Shown: positions 17,705-25,924, numbered from the stretch's first letter. The stretch: 64,000 bases of DNA from Gallintestinimicrobium propionicum (GCF_025567525.1 NZ_JAOQJY010000012.1:1-64000); one strand, 5' to 3'. Notes: generated from the sequence alone by a model not told the origin. Numbers and translations: made by a program.

Positions 17705-17876
17705 GTGTCAAGAATATACATTGCATTCATAGAAAGTATGGCTGCCGCTGTGTTTATTGTTCCACTTTGGTGTATATAATAGGTTTTGTTTTCATAACCG
17801 AAAACGAACGATTATTTATATGATATTTGGATTCTATTTAACTGCTGTATTAGCATTAGCAGCAGATAAAAAATAG
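17705..17876 (+). pseudogene. VanZ-like gene remnant (frameshifted, truncated)
   Basis: From GTG 17705, behind GGAAAGGG, the reading is SRIYIAFIESMAAAVFIVPLW; after one frame change at about 17778 it continues NRFCFHNRKRTIIYMIFGFYLTAVLAL and ends at TAG 17876. This looks like the first two membrane segments of a VanZ-family protein, which is normally about 150 residues or more. It lies between the recombinase and the MATE gene, so element insertion may have destroyed it. Confidence 0.5.
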
Positions 17877-17953
17877 TTCTAAAAGGTATATCTTTGTAAT
17901 GCAAGAGTATGATACAATTGGTTGTGGATACTAAAAACTAAGGAAAATCAGGT

Positions 17954-19309
17954 ATGCTGAATAAAAAAGATTTCTTAAAATACGCTTCAAAACTAGCCTT
18001 TCCGATCATGATCCAAAATCTGATCGGAACTCTGGTAAACATTGCGGATACGGTAATGCTTGGATATGTAAGCCAGACTGCCATGTCGGCTTCATCCCTT
18101 GCGAACCAGTTTACTTTTATTCTTTTCTGTTTATATTATGGTATGGCCACGGGTGCTTCCGTTTTATGTGCACAGTACTGGGGAAAAGGTGATAAAAAGA
18201 CAGTAGAAAGAATTCTCGGCCTGGCGGAGCGAATCTCACTGATTGTTTCCTTCGTGTTTTTCGTGATTTCTTTTTCTGTGCCGGCTACGATCATGAAGAT
18301 CTTCACAAGCAGTCCGGATACGATTGCTGCTGGCAGTGAATACTTAAGGGTAATTTCATTTTCCTTTATGTTTATGGGATTCTCTCAGGTTTTTATGAGC
18401 GCCCTTCGAAGCATCGGAAAAATAATGCTGCCTTCTGTCACGTACATTGTTTCGCTTTGTGTCAATGTTATTTGTAATGCCACCTTTATTTTTGGTCTGT
18501 TTGGATTTCCAAAGCTTGGCGTTACCGGTGTGGCTCTTGGTACTGTCATTGCCAGAATCACAGAAGTACTGATCTGCCTCATCTACTCATTAAGAAGTTC
18601 CGATGTCAGATTTCGGATAAAATACTTCTTTGCGAAATCAGGTATTCTGTTCCAGGATTTTATGAAAATTGCTACTCCAGCTGTAATAAATGATGTTGTC
18701 TGGAGTCTTGCCAGCTCAGCGTTTGCAGCAATCCTCGGTCATATTGGTGATGATATGGTTGCCGCAAATGCGGTTGCTGTTATGGTGGTAAATATTGGTG
18801 CGATCGCCTGTCGTGGTTTTGCCAATGCAACTACGATCATTGTCAGTCAGGAACTGGGTAAAGACAACATTGAGGCAGCAAGAGAATATGGAAAGCGCAT
18901 GCTCAGAATAACAATGGTTGTAAGTCTGGTCGGATGCGTCATTATTCTGGCACTTCGTCCTCTGATACTGGATTTCTATCGGGATAAACTGACAGAGACG
19001 GCCATTTATTATCTTGGCACTTTTATAATTATGACAACCTGGCGCCTTGTGGGAGAAGGCATCAATACCTGCCTTATATGCGGCTGCTTCAGGGGTGGCG
19101 GTGATTCCAGATTTGGAATGATCATAGATTCCCTCTTTATGTGGCTTGTTGCAGTTCCACTTACCTTTCTTGCAGCATATGTCTTAAAGCTGCCGCCTGT
19201 CTGGGTATACTTTGTAATGACGCTGGATGAGTTCGAAAAAATGCCGGTGGTCTTCATCCACTATATCAGAGGTAAATGGCTCACAAACATTACCAGAGAT
19301 TTTGATTAG
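17954..19309 (+). CDS. MATE-family multidrug/metabolite exporter
   Basis: A 451-residue protein with about 12 hydrophobic helices in two repeats, starting with PIMIQNLIGTLVNIADTVMLG, the N-terminal signature of NorM/DinF-like MATE proteins. PAVINDVVWSLASSAFAAILG opens the second half. It exports organic cations or drugs using Na+ or H+. AAGGAAAATCAGGT precedes ATG 17954. It stands alone, with a terminator 6 bp after its stop. Confidence 0.93.
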   Translation: MLNKKDFLKYASKLAFPIMIQNLIGTLVNIADTVMLGYVSQTAMSASSLANQFTFILFCLYYGMATGASVLCAQYWGKGDKKTVERILGLAERISLIVSFVFFVISFSVPATIMKIFTSSPDTIAAGSEYLRVISFSFMFMGFSQVFMSALRSIGKIMLPSVTYIVSLCVNVICNATFIFGLFGFPKLGVTGVALGTVIARITEVLICLIYSLRSSDVRFRIKYFFAKSGILFQDFMKIATPAVINDVVWSLASSAFAAILGHIGDDMVAANAVAVMVVNIGAIACRGFANATTIIVSQELGKDNIEAAREYGKRMLRITMVVSLVGCVIILALRPLILDFYRDKLTETAIYYLGTFIIMTTWRLVGEGINTCLICGCFRGGGDSRFGMIIDSLFMWLVAVPLTFLAAYVLKLPPVWVYFVMTLDEFEKMPVVFIHYIRGKWLTNITRDFD

Positions 19310-19314
19310 AAAGT

Positions 19315-19362
19315 GGGGCTGTCGCACTAGCAAATATTTTTTGCTGGGCGGCAGCCCCTTTT
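19315..19362. terminator. Bidirectional terminator between the MATE and desulfoferrodoxin genes
   Basis: An 11-bp stem (ggggctgtcgc / gcggcagcccc, one G-U pair) contains an inner agcaaa/tttgct stem and is followed by tttt. The two flanking genes converge here. Confidence 0.85.
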
Positions 19363-19372
19363 GAAAGATGAA

Positions 19373-19747
19373 TCACGCTTTCCACAGACTATGGAGGTTG
19401 CAGTAGGCGTAGACCGCTTCGACTTCATCGCCCTCGCAGAGAGCGAAGCAAACCTCCGGCTTCTCGCCGGGATGCAGTTCCTTGCGCTGATTGCCCTGCT
19501 TGGTCTGGAGAGATACCCACTCGATGTAGTGCTCCGGCAGCATGGGATGCTCCACGGAGCCGACCTTGACATGGACGATATCGTTTTCCGCCGTCCAGAC
19601 GGGGACATGCTTCTCCACGGCGGCATCGGTGGTGCCGGGAACGATCTCCCTCATCGGCTCGCCGCAGCAGATGACGGGAACGCCGATGTCCTTGATTTTG
19701 GTAATGATATTACCGCAATGCTTGCAAAGGTAAAACTTCTGCTCTAT
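19373..19747 (-). CDS. dfx: Desulfoferrodoxin (superoxide reductase) with ATA start
   Basis: A 124-residue two-iron desulfoferrodoxin. The N-terminal desulforedoxin centre has CKHC (residues 8-11) and CC (27-28); the superoxide-reductase centre has EKHVPVW, VEHPMLPEHYIEWV and the YCNLHSLW ending with Cys and His ligands. It reduces superoxide to peroxide without making oxygen. The alignable N-terminus (xEQKFYLCKHCG) begins at ATA 19745-19747, right behind AAAGGAGA; no ATG, GTG or TTG is in frame there. The first ATG (19654) would remove the whole first iron centre. It is second in an operon after rubrerythrin, 17 bp away. Confidence 0.88.
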   Translation of the reverse strand: MEQKFYLCKHCGNIITKIKDIGVPVICCGEPMREIVPGTTDAAVEKHVPVWTAENDIVHVKVGSVEHPMLPEHYIEWVSLQTKQGNQRKELHPGEKPEVCFALCEGDEVEAVYAYCNLHSLWKA

Positions 19748-19764
19748 GATGATTCTCCTTTTCT

Positions 19765-20307
19765 TTAATAATTTTCCGCGTGAATTTCAAAGTAGCTCTG
19801 GGGATGGTTGCAGGCGGGGCAGACTTCCGGGGCTTTCTCCCCCACGACGATGTGACCGCAGTTGCGGCACTCCCACACCTTGACCTCGCTCTTGGCAAAG
19901 ACCTGCGCTGTCTCCACATTGTGCAGCAGGGCACGGTAGCGCTCCTCATGGTGCTTTTCAATGGCGGCGACCAGGCGGAAGCGCTGCGCCAGCTCATGAA
20001 AGCCCTCCTCGTCGGCGGTTTTGGCAAAGCCGTCGTACATATCCGTCCACTCGTAGTTCTCACCCTCAGCGGCGGAGAGAAGGTTTTCTGCGGTGTCGCC
20101 AATGCCGTTCAGTTCTTTGAACCACAGCTTGGCGTGTTCCTTCTCATTATCAGCGGTTTTGAGGAACAGTGCCGCGATTTGCTCAAAGCCTTCCTTCTTG
20201 GCCTTGGATGCAAAATAGGTGTACTTGTTGCGTGCCTCGGACTCACCGGCAAAGGCAGCCATCAGGTTTTTTTCGGTTTGAGTTCCTGCGTATTTCGTTT
20301 CTTTCAT
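19765..20307 (-). CDS. rbr: Rubrerythrin
   Basis: A 180-residue rubrerythrin of standard length. The N-terminal ferritin-like di-iron domain has FAGESEARNKYTYFA, DNEKEHAKLWF and EKHHEERYRAL; the C-terminal rubredoxin has CRNCGHIVVGEKAPEVCPAC. It is an NAD(P)H-linked peroxidase that removes H2O2, matching the superoxide reductase encoded next. GGAAGGAG is about 8 nt before the ATG. A perfect FNR/CRP-type palindrome overlaps its -35 region. Confidence 0.96.
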   Translation of the reverse strand: MKETKYAGTQTEKNLMAAFAGESEARNKYTYFASKAKKEGFEQIAALFLKTADNEKEHAKLWFKELNGIGDTAENLLSAAEGENYEWTDMYDGFAKTADEEGFHELAQRFRLVAAIEKHHEERYRALLHNVETAQVFAKSEVKVWECRNCGHIVVGEKAPEVCPACNHPQSYFEIHAENY

Positions 20308-20337
20308 GGTGGATACTCCTTCCTTTTTTTTGCTTTT

Positions 20338-20378
20338 ATTGTAGCAAATCTATGATTTTCTTCTGTGACGAAGTCACA
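20338..20378 (-). promoter_or_regulatory. rbr promoter with FNR/CRP-like operator
   Basis: On the reverse strand TACAAT (20338-20343) is a -10 box, and the perfect 15-bp palindrome tgtgacttcgtcaca (20364-20378) covers the -35 position. TGTGA-TCACA half sites are those of Crp/Fnr regulators, although the spacer is 5 rather than 6. The neighbouring crp/fnr gene, whose stop is 8 bp away, is the obvious candidate regulator, and it is broken. Confidence 0.65.
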
Positions 20379-20385
20379 TTCCTTT

Positions 20386-20749
20386 TTATTTTAGACGAAT
20401 CAGTCTGTTCTTATCCCGCAGCGTGATTGCACCACGCTTCAGCTCCACCAGTCCGTCCTCCGAGAAGCTTTTGAGCATCCGTGCCACTGCCTCCCGTGCC
20501 GAGCTGATGTGCTGGGCGATCTGCTCATGGGTCATGCGTATCGTGTCGGAGCCGGTACGCTCCGCTTCAGTAAGGAGAAATTCTGCCAGCCGCCGATCCA
20601 ATCCCTTGAACATGATCTCATTCGTTGTCGCTGCTGTGTACGAACGCCCCTTTTTCATAATGGCGGACAAAGGCACTTCGGCGCAGCGTCTCCATTTCGT
20701 GTTCGGCCAAGGATGACCAGAACGGAAGTTGTGTCAGTGTGCGTTCCAT
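20386..20749 (-). pseudogene. Crp/Fnr-family regulator, internally deleted and frameshifted
   Basis: Two frames together give the ends of a Crp/Fnr protein. The N-terminus (MERTLTQLPFWSSLAEHEM ... GAFVHSSDNE, stop near 20618) joins, after a frame change at about 20620-20640, to the end of the sensor helix and the complete HTH (LDRRLAEFLL, MTHEQIAQHISSAREAVARML, GAITLRDKNRLIRL). About 100 residues of the cyclic-nucleotide-like beta barrel are missing compared with the roughly 220-230 normal length. The HTH could still be made from an internal start, but the sensor is lost. Confidence 0.82.
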
Positions 20750-20750
20750 A

Positions 20751-21530
20751 TCAATGGCAGCTATGCTTACCGCAGCCGTGGTCACCGCAGGTGTGGCCGG
20801 CCTCGCCGTGCGCATGGTCATGGTGGTCACAGTGAACATTGGGATTGTAGCCCAGATTTCCGCTGAGCAATGCGTTTACCGCCGCATCAGCCTCCCCACT
20901 GACACCGCCGTAGAGCTTGATCCCCGCTTCGGCCAGAGCTGTCTGCGCACCGCCGCCGATGCCTCCGCAGATCAAAGTGTCCACGCCGTTCTGCATCAGG
21001 AAGCTTGCCAGTGCGCCGTGACCGCTGCCGTTGGTGTCAACGACTTCCGCATGAGTGATTTTGCCGTTCACAGCTTCATAAAGCTTGAACTGTTCAGTGT
21101 GGCCGAAATGCTGAAAAATTTGACCGTTTTCATAGGTAACTGCAATTTTCATAATGGAATCTCCTTTACAATTTTTGTTGGATTTTTCTGGGTTAGCTCT
21201 CTGCATACGGCAGTAGCGGCCGCAGTGGGCTGCCTCCTGTCCTCCGCAGATGCGGTAGTTACCTCCGGTGATGTGCAGCGGCTTCCCATGGACAAGGCAC
21301 GCTGCGATTTTGCACCGTGCGCTTTCGTAAATCTCCTGCACGGTAGAGCGGGAAATATCCATTTGTGCGGCACATTGCTCGTGGGTTTGCTGCTCCAAGT
21401 CAACCAACCGAATAACCTCGTATTCGTCCAGCGTCAACAGGATCGGCTCGGTATCTTCACACCCGTTGGGGCAGAAGGTATCAACTTGTGGTGCGCCACA
21501 AATACGACGGCACCGTGGCGGTCTTGGCAT
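20751..21530 (-). CDS. DUF134 - NifX/NifB (dinitrogenase Fe-Mo cofactor) domain fusion
   Basis: A 259-residue frame. Residues 1-110 are DUF134, a Cys-rich HTH protein (PRCRRICGAP ... CPNGC, LTLDEYEVIRLVDLE, CAAQMDISRSTVQEIYE). Residues 127-259 are a NifX/NifB-type Fe-Mo-cofactor-binding domain (MKIAVTYENGQIFQHFGHTEQF, GGIGGGAQTALAEAGI) with a His/Cys-rich metal-binding tail (HCDHHDHAH ... HSCH). At the join, AAAGGAGATTCC precedes an in-frame ATG at 21152, so the NifX part (133 residues) could also be made alone. The domains are often separate genes. It lies 1 bp upstream of the crp/fnr remnant. Confidence 0.82.
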   Translation of the reverse strand: MPRPPRCRRICGAPQVDTFCPNGCEDTEPILLTLDEYEVIRLVDLEQQTHEQCAAQMDISRSTVQEIYESARCKIAACLVHGKPLHITGGNYRICGGQEAAHCGRYCRMQRANPEKSNKNCKGDSIMKIAVTYENGQIFQHFGHTEQFKLYEAVNGKITHAEVVDTNGSGHGALASFLMQNGVDTLICGGIGGGAQTALAEAGIKLYGGVSGEADAAVNALLSGNLGYNPNVHCDHHDHAHGEAGHTCGDHGCGKHSCH

Positions 21531-21552
21531 GGGCGCTTTCCTCCTTCTGTTT

Positions 21553-21593
21553 TCGGTATATACCGATTATAGCACCTCGCGCAGAAAAATCAA
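21553..21593 (-). promoter_or_regulatory. Promoter and palindromic operator of the DUF134-NifX gene
   Basis: On the reverse strand TTGATT (21588-21593), 16 bp, TATAAT (21566-21571). A perfect 14-bp palindrome, tcggtatataccga (21553-21566), overlaps the start-site side of the -10 box, as expected for a repressor operator. DUF134 has an HTH and may regulate itself here. Confidence 0.6.
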
Positions 21594-21601
21594 TACAGAT
21601 T

Positions 21602-21697
21602 TTTCAAAAGCCGCTGTAACGCTTATTCGAGGTGCAGTGCTTCACTACGATCGTGGTACCCAGTACACCAGTGCGCTTTACCGCAACACCCTGAGAA
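21602..21697 (+). pseudogene. IS3-family transposase fragment
   Basis: About 30 codons reading RGAVLHYDRGTQYTSALYRNTLRK, the rve/DDE integrase-core signature (HxDRGxQYTS) of IS3-family OrfB proteins. Nothing else of the transposase is present on either side. It is joined in frame to recombinase debris. Confidence 0.65.
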
Positions 21698-22103
21698 AAA
21701 ATGAAGAGCTGCCGGACAGCATTGTTGTAGAGGTTATCGTAAAGCAGGTAAGCAATCCGAAGTTCGCCGCCATGATGCAGGAAAAGATCAGCATGAAGGT
21801 GGATATCTCTGCCATTGAGCAGGAGATCGCGGCGCATGAAAAGCAGCTTCGACAGAGTTATTCCGTAAAGGCACGACTGATGGAGGAGATTGATTCCCTC
21901 GACCCGGATGATAAGCACTACATGAAACGCTAAGCAGACCTTGATGACCGGCTTTACAAGATGTATGATAAAATCGAGGATACGGAAAACCAGCTCAAGC
22001 TCCAATCATTGCGGAAAATATGAGCTTGAGTTTGGACAATGACGCACATATAGAAATGGTATGCCTCTTGAGCAAAGAGGCAGGGGAGGAACAGCAGAGA
22101 TGA
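21698..22103 (+). pseudogene. Large serine recombinase C-terminal remnant
   Basis: The segment reads NPKFAAMMQEKISMKVD, then a coiled coil (EQEIAAHEKQLRQSY ... EEIDSLDPDDKHYMKR, stop at 21931-21933), resumes LDDRLYKMYDKIEDTENQL, and after a further deletion ends SLDNDAHIEMVCLLSKEAG at TGA 22101. These are the coiled-coil and terminal parts of a serine recombinase; the catalytic domain is gone. It marks the former end of another element. Confidence 0.8.
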
Positions 22104-22525
22104 ATCAGGCAATGAAGAAAGCAAAGGAAACTTTTGCACAGGGAAATTATACCTGTGTCTGGTGCAGGGACAACGAGCTTTTGACGAGTAAGGAAGCAGG
22201 TCTGCGTCCGCTGCTGACACGCATCCGGGAGGGGAAGGATTTGAACGGATTTTACGCGGCGGATAAAATCGTCGGACGCACGGCGGCATTTTTATATGTG
22301 AAGCTCGGAGCAGCTGGGGTGTATGCGCCTGTGATGAGCAGGGGTGCGAAAGAACTTTTGGCGGAATACAACATACCTGCAGAAGCAGACGAACTGACAG
22401 AGAACATCCGAAATCGCCAAAATACCGGATTATGTCCAATGGAATGCGCAGTTTCTTCCTGCGGCAGTCCGGAAGCAGCGTATGCTGCCATTTTGGAAGC
22501 GATCAGAAAAATGCAGCAGAAATAA
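22100..22525 (+). CDS. DUF1893 family protein
   Basis: A 141-residue protein with the conserved CVWCRDNELLTSKEAGLRPLL start, GFYAADKIVGRTAAFLYVKLGA, VYAPVMSRGAKELL and NRQNTGLCPMECAV. DUF1893 is a cytidine-deaminase-like fold family of unknown function in Firmicutes. ATG 22100 overlaps the end of the recombinase remnant, and GGGGAGGA precedes it. The next gene begins 43 bp later, so they may be cotranscribed. Confidence 0.88.
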   Translation: MNQAMKKAKETFAQGNYTCVWCRDNELLTSKEAGLRPLLTRIREGKDLNGFYAADKIVGRTAAFLYVKLGAAGVYAPVMSRGAKELLAEYNIPAEADELTENIRNRQNTGLCPMECAVSSCGSPEAAYAAILEAIRKMQQK

Positions 22526-22568
22526 GCGATAAAGATAAAGGGGAAAACATAAGAGGAGGAGCGGTTAA

Positions 22569-25500
22569 ATGCTGTACAAAAAGAATCAGGCAGAGAAACT
22601 GGAAGACAGCTTGTTTCAGCAGCCCACAGCGGAGTATAGGGGAGCTCCCTTTTGGGCGTGGAATACGAGGCTGGAGCAAAAAGAGCTCGACAGACAGATG
22701 GAGGTCTTAAAGTCGATGGGCTTTGGCGGTGCACATCTGCATCCCCGTACCGGTCTGGAAACACCGTATTTAAGCGAGGAATTCATGGATCGGATCAAGG
22801 GCTGCCTGGCAAAAGCAAAGCAGGAAAACCTACAGGTTTATTTGTATGATGAGGATCGTTGGCCATCCGGATTTGCGGGAGGTCTTGTGACGAAGGAGGA
22901 AAAATACCGTGCGCAGTATCTTCTGTTTACAAACAAGCCTTATGAAGCAGGGGAAGAGGCACAGAAGCAGACAGACTCCAGCGCGAGAGCAGCAAGAACC
23001 TTAAACGGCAGGCTGCTTGAGGTTTACGATGTCGTTCTGGATGAAAAGGGTTATCTGGTTTCCGGTAAAAAACTGGAGGAAGGCATGCAGCCCCAGGGAA
23101 CCTGTTGGTATGCTTATCTGGAACGCCCGCTGCCGAGCACCTGGTACAACCATCAGACCTATGTAAATACGCTGGATAAAGCGGCAATGGATCGTTTTCT
23201 GGAAATCACCCACGAGACTTATGCAAAGGAGATCGGGGACGAGTTTGGAAAAACGGTGCCGACGATCTTTACGGATGAGCCGCAGTTCTCTCATAAAACA
23301 CTTTTGCAGTTTCCGCAGGAAAAACGGGATGTGATCCTGCCCTGGACTGAGGATTTTGCTCAGACCTATCAGGAAATGTATCAGGAGGATATTCTGGAAA
23401 AGCTTCCGGAGCTGATCTGGGAAAAAGCAGACAGAAGCGTTTCCACGATCCGGTATCATTATCATGATCATGTGACGGAGCGTTTTACCCGCGCATTTGC
23501 AGACAATGTTGGAGCATGGTGCAAAAAGCACAATATCGCGCTGACCGGACATATGATGGAAGAACCCACACTGCGCAGTCAGACTGCAGCACTGGGCGAG
23601 GCGATGCGTGCGTACAGAAGCTTTGAACTGCCCGGCATCGACATGCTGTGTGACAGCCATGAATACACGACGGCAAAGCAGGCACAGTCGGCATCTCATC
23701 AGTTTGGGCGTGAAGGCGTAATGAGCGAGCTTTATGGTGTAACGAGCTGGAGTTTTGATTTCAGACGCCATAAGCTGCAGGGAGACTGGCAGGCAGCGCT
23801 GGGCATTACACTGCGTGTGCCGCATCTGTCCTGGGTTTCGATGAAGGGGGAGGCAAAGCGTGATTATCCGGCGAGCATCAATTATCAGTCGCCGTGGTGT
23901 AAGGAATATAAAACAGTGGAAGATCATTTTGCAAGAGTAAACACAGCCATGACGCGCGGTAAGGCAGCTGTGCGTGTCGGCGTCATCCATCCAATTGAAA
24001 GCTACTGGCTTCACTGGGGACCGGAGTCCCAGACTGGATTGATCCGCGAGCAGATGGAGGAACGGTTCCAGAATGTGACCCGCTGGCTGTTGTTTGGCAG
24101 CTGTGACTTTGATTATATTGATGAATCTCTTTTGCCCGGACTTTGTACAGAAGCAGGAAACCCGCTGAAGGTCGGTGCAATGTCCTATGATGCTGTTATC
24201 GTTCCCGGCTGCGAAACGCTGCGCAGTACGACAATAGAACGTTTGAAAACCTTTGCAAGAGCGGGCGGTAAGCTGATTCTGATGGGAGAAGCACCGACTA
24301 TGACAGATGCAGTGCCCAGTAACGATGGCGCAGAGCTTGCAGCCCTTTCCAGACAGATCGTTTTTGAAAAAGCGGCGCTTTTGGAAGCGGTTGAACCGTA
24401 CCGCGCACTGCGTCTGGAAAATGAGACGGGAAGCCTGACAAACCATTACATCTATCAGCTGCGCATAGATCAGGACTGCGGCTGGCTGTTTATTGCAGTG
24501 GGAGAGCCTGCAGAAAATCTGGATTTTGTGAAAAAGGATCCTGTGAACATCGTGTTAAACGGCAGGTTCACGGTGAAAGAATACGATACCATGACCGGAA
24601 GAATCCGGGATGTGAAGACGGCAAAAAGAGGGGCGCAGACGGTTATAAATCATATCTTTTATAACCAGAGCAGCTTGCTGTTAAAGCTGATGCCAGTGGG
24701 CGAGGCGAGCGGCAGCGTGCAGGCGGCTGCAGCGAACGATGCAACACAAGCAGCTGGCGTGCCTGGCGCGATGCAGGCGGTATCTGGCGCATCCAGCACG
24801 GCAGAAAGCTGCGCAGCATGCGGCGATTTTACTTCGGCTGCAGCCCTCCGGGAACAGCTCCTTGCGTCCGGCGCGGCGCCGAAAACCCTTCCGAATCGTG
24901 TTGCCGTTACTTTAAGTGAGCCGAACGTTCTTCTTTTGGATCGAGCGGAATTTTGTCTGGATGGCGGAGCATATCAGCCTGCGCAGGAGCTTCTGCGGGC
25001 TGATAACGTACTGCGCAGCCAGCTGGGCTTTTCGGCCCGCGGTGGAGAAGTGGCGCAGCCCTGGGTATTGCCGGAGGAAAAGACAGAACATTTTGCGACA
25101 CTTCGCTTTACGATAGAAAGTGAAGTGGAAGTACCGGTACGTTTGGCGCTGGAGGAAGCGGAGCATGCATCTGTAAAACTGAATGGGAAAACAGTGAACG
25201 AAAAGGTGTCCGGCTGGTATACGGACCACTGCATCGGGACGATTGAAATCGGCACACTTCAGAAAGGCACAAATATAGTGGAAGCGACAGTTCCTTTCAC
25301 GCACAGAATCGGTCTCGAATGGTGTTATCTCCTCGGTGATTTTGGCGTGCGTATCGAAGGCAGAGCCGGTGTGGTGACAGCACCTGTCAGAGCGTTAAGC
25401 TTTGGGGATATCGTACCCCAGGGACTTCCTTTTTATGGTGGAAATATTACCTATCATCTGCCGGTATCGATCGGAGCAAATGGCGCTGTTGTACATATTC

Positions 25501-25778
25501 CTCATTATCGCGGCGCACTCGTTGCAATAGAAAAAGATGGAAAACGGTTGGGTGAGACGACATTTGCACCCTATGATCTGACTGTTGGAAAGACAGAGTC
25601 CCTGGAACTGGTGCTGTTTGGAAACCGCGTCAATACCTTTGGCGCAGTCCATATGGTTGGTGAGGATGACAGATTCCTGAATCCCGGCAGCTGGCGCACA
25701 CAGGACGATGGCTGGTCAGAGGAATATGTGCTGCAGAAGGTCGGCATTTTGTCTGCACCGGTGATTGTGGAAAAGTAA
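22569..25778 (+). CDS. Large glycoside hydrolase (GH106-like alpha-L-rhamnosidase type)
   Basis: A 1069-residue cytoplasmic protein without signal peptide. The N-terminal PFWAWNTRLEQKELDRQMEV, GFGGAHLHPRTGLETPYLS and LYDEDRWPSGFAGG are typical of large hydrolases annotated as GH106-like rhamnosidases; FTDEPQF and HMMEEP may carry acids of the (beta/alpha)8 barrel. The C-terminal third looks like beta-sandwich domains with ligand-binding character. At about residues 710-775 an Ala/Ser/Gly-rich low-complexity stretch is inserted. AGAGGAGGAG lies 6-10 nt before ATG 22569. The exact family and substrate are uncertain. Confidence 0.72.
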   Translation: MLYKKNQAEKLEDSLFQQPTAEYRGAPFWAWNTRLEQKELDRQMEVLKSMGFGGAHLHPRTGLETPYLSEEFMDRIKGCLAKAKQENLQVYLYDEDRWPSGFAGGLVTKEEKYRAQYLLFTNKPYEAGEEAQKQTDSSARAARTLNGRLLEVYDVVLDEKGYLVSGKKLEEGMQPQGTCWYAYLERPLPSTWYNHQTYVNTLDKAAMDRFLEITHETYAKEIGDEFGKTVPTIFTDEPQFSHKTLLQFPQEKRDVILPWTEDFAQTYQEMYQEDILEKLPELIWEKADRSVSTIRYHYHDHVTERFTRAFADNVGAWCKKHNIALTGHMMEEPTLRSQTAALGEAMRAYRSFELPGIDMLCDSHEYTTAKQAQSASHQFGREGVMSELYGVTSWSFDFRRHKLQGDWQAALGITLRVPHLSWVSMKGEAKRDYPASINYQSPWCKEYKTVEDHFARVNTAMTRGKAAVRVGVIHPIESYWLHWGPESQTGLIREQMEERFQNVTRWLLFGSCDFDYIDESLLPGLCTEAGNPLKVGAMSYDAVIVPGCETLRSTTIERLKTFARAGGKLILMGEAPTMTDAVPSNDGAELAALSRQIVFEKAALLEAVEPYRALRLENETGSLTNHYIYQLRIDQDCGWLFIAVGEPAENLDFVKKDPVNIVLNGRFTVKEYDTMTGRIRDVKTAKRGAQTVINHIFYNQSSLLLKLMPVGEASGSVQAAAANDATQAAGVPGAMQAVSGASSTAESCAACGDFTSAAALREQLLASGAAPKTLPNRVAVTLSEPNVLLLDRAEFCLDGGAYQPAQELLRADNVLRSQLGFSARGGEVAQPWVLPEEKTEHFATLRFTIESEVEVPVRLALEEAEHASVKLNGKTVNEKVSGWYTDHCIGTIEIGTLQKGTNIVEATVPFTHRIGLEWCYLLGDFGVRIEGRAGVVTAPVRALSFGDIVPQGLPFYGGNITYHLPVSIGANGAVVHIPHYRGALVAIEKDGKRLGETTFAPYDLTVGKTESLELVLFGNRVNTFGAVHMVGEDDRFLNPGSWRTQDDGWSEEYVLQKVGILSAPVIVEK

Positions 25779-25796
25779 AAATGTATTTTGAAAAGC

Positions 25797-25830
25797 AAAA
25801 ATGCAGTGCGTTATACAGCACTGCATTTTT
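25797..25830 (+). terminator. Terminator after the glycosidase
   Basis: A perfect stem (aaaaatgcagtgc-type arm / gcactgcattttt) with an 8-nt loop and a T tract lies 18 bp after the stop codon. Confidence 0.93.
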
Positions 25831-25835
25831 GTTTC

Positions 25836-25864
25836 CTGACAAGGAACAGGGAATGTGCTACAAT
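25836..25864 (+). promoter_or_regulatory. hsd operon promoter
   Basis: CTGACA (25836-25841), 17 bp, TACAAT (25859-25864), just after the glycosidase terminator. It gives a leader of about 120 nt before hsdM. Confidence 0.6.
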
Positions 25865-25908
25865 GATAAAAAGATGTCGGATAAAAAGACTTTCACTTAT
25901 TTATGAGG

Positions 25909-25924
25909 AAGCTCATGTGAGCTT
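25909..25924 (+). promoter_or_regulatory. Palindrome in the hsd leader
   Basis: aagctca-tg-tgagctt: 7-bp perfect arms with a 2-nt spacer, 70 bp before hsdM and about 40 bp after the predicted start site. It could be a regulator site or a small hairpin in the leader RNA. Confidence 0.4.

Noticed and set aside
23001..24446. 481-codon reverse ORF opposite the glycosidase
   Set aside because: Antisense shadow: Cys/His-rich random composition, no ribosome site, fully inside a recognised gene.
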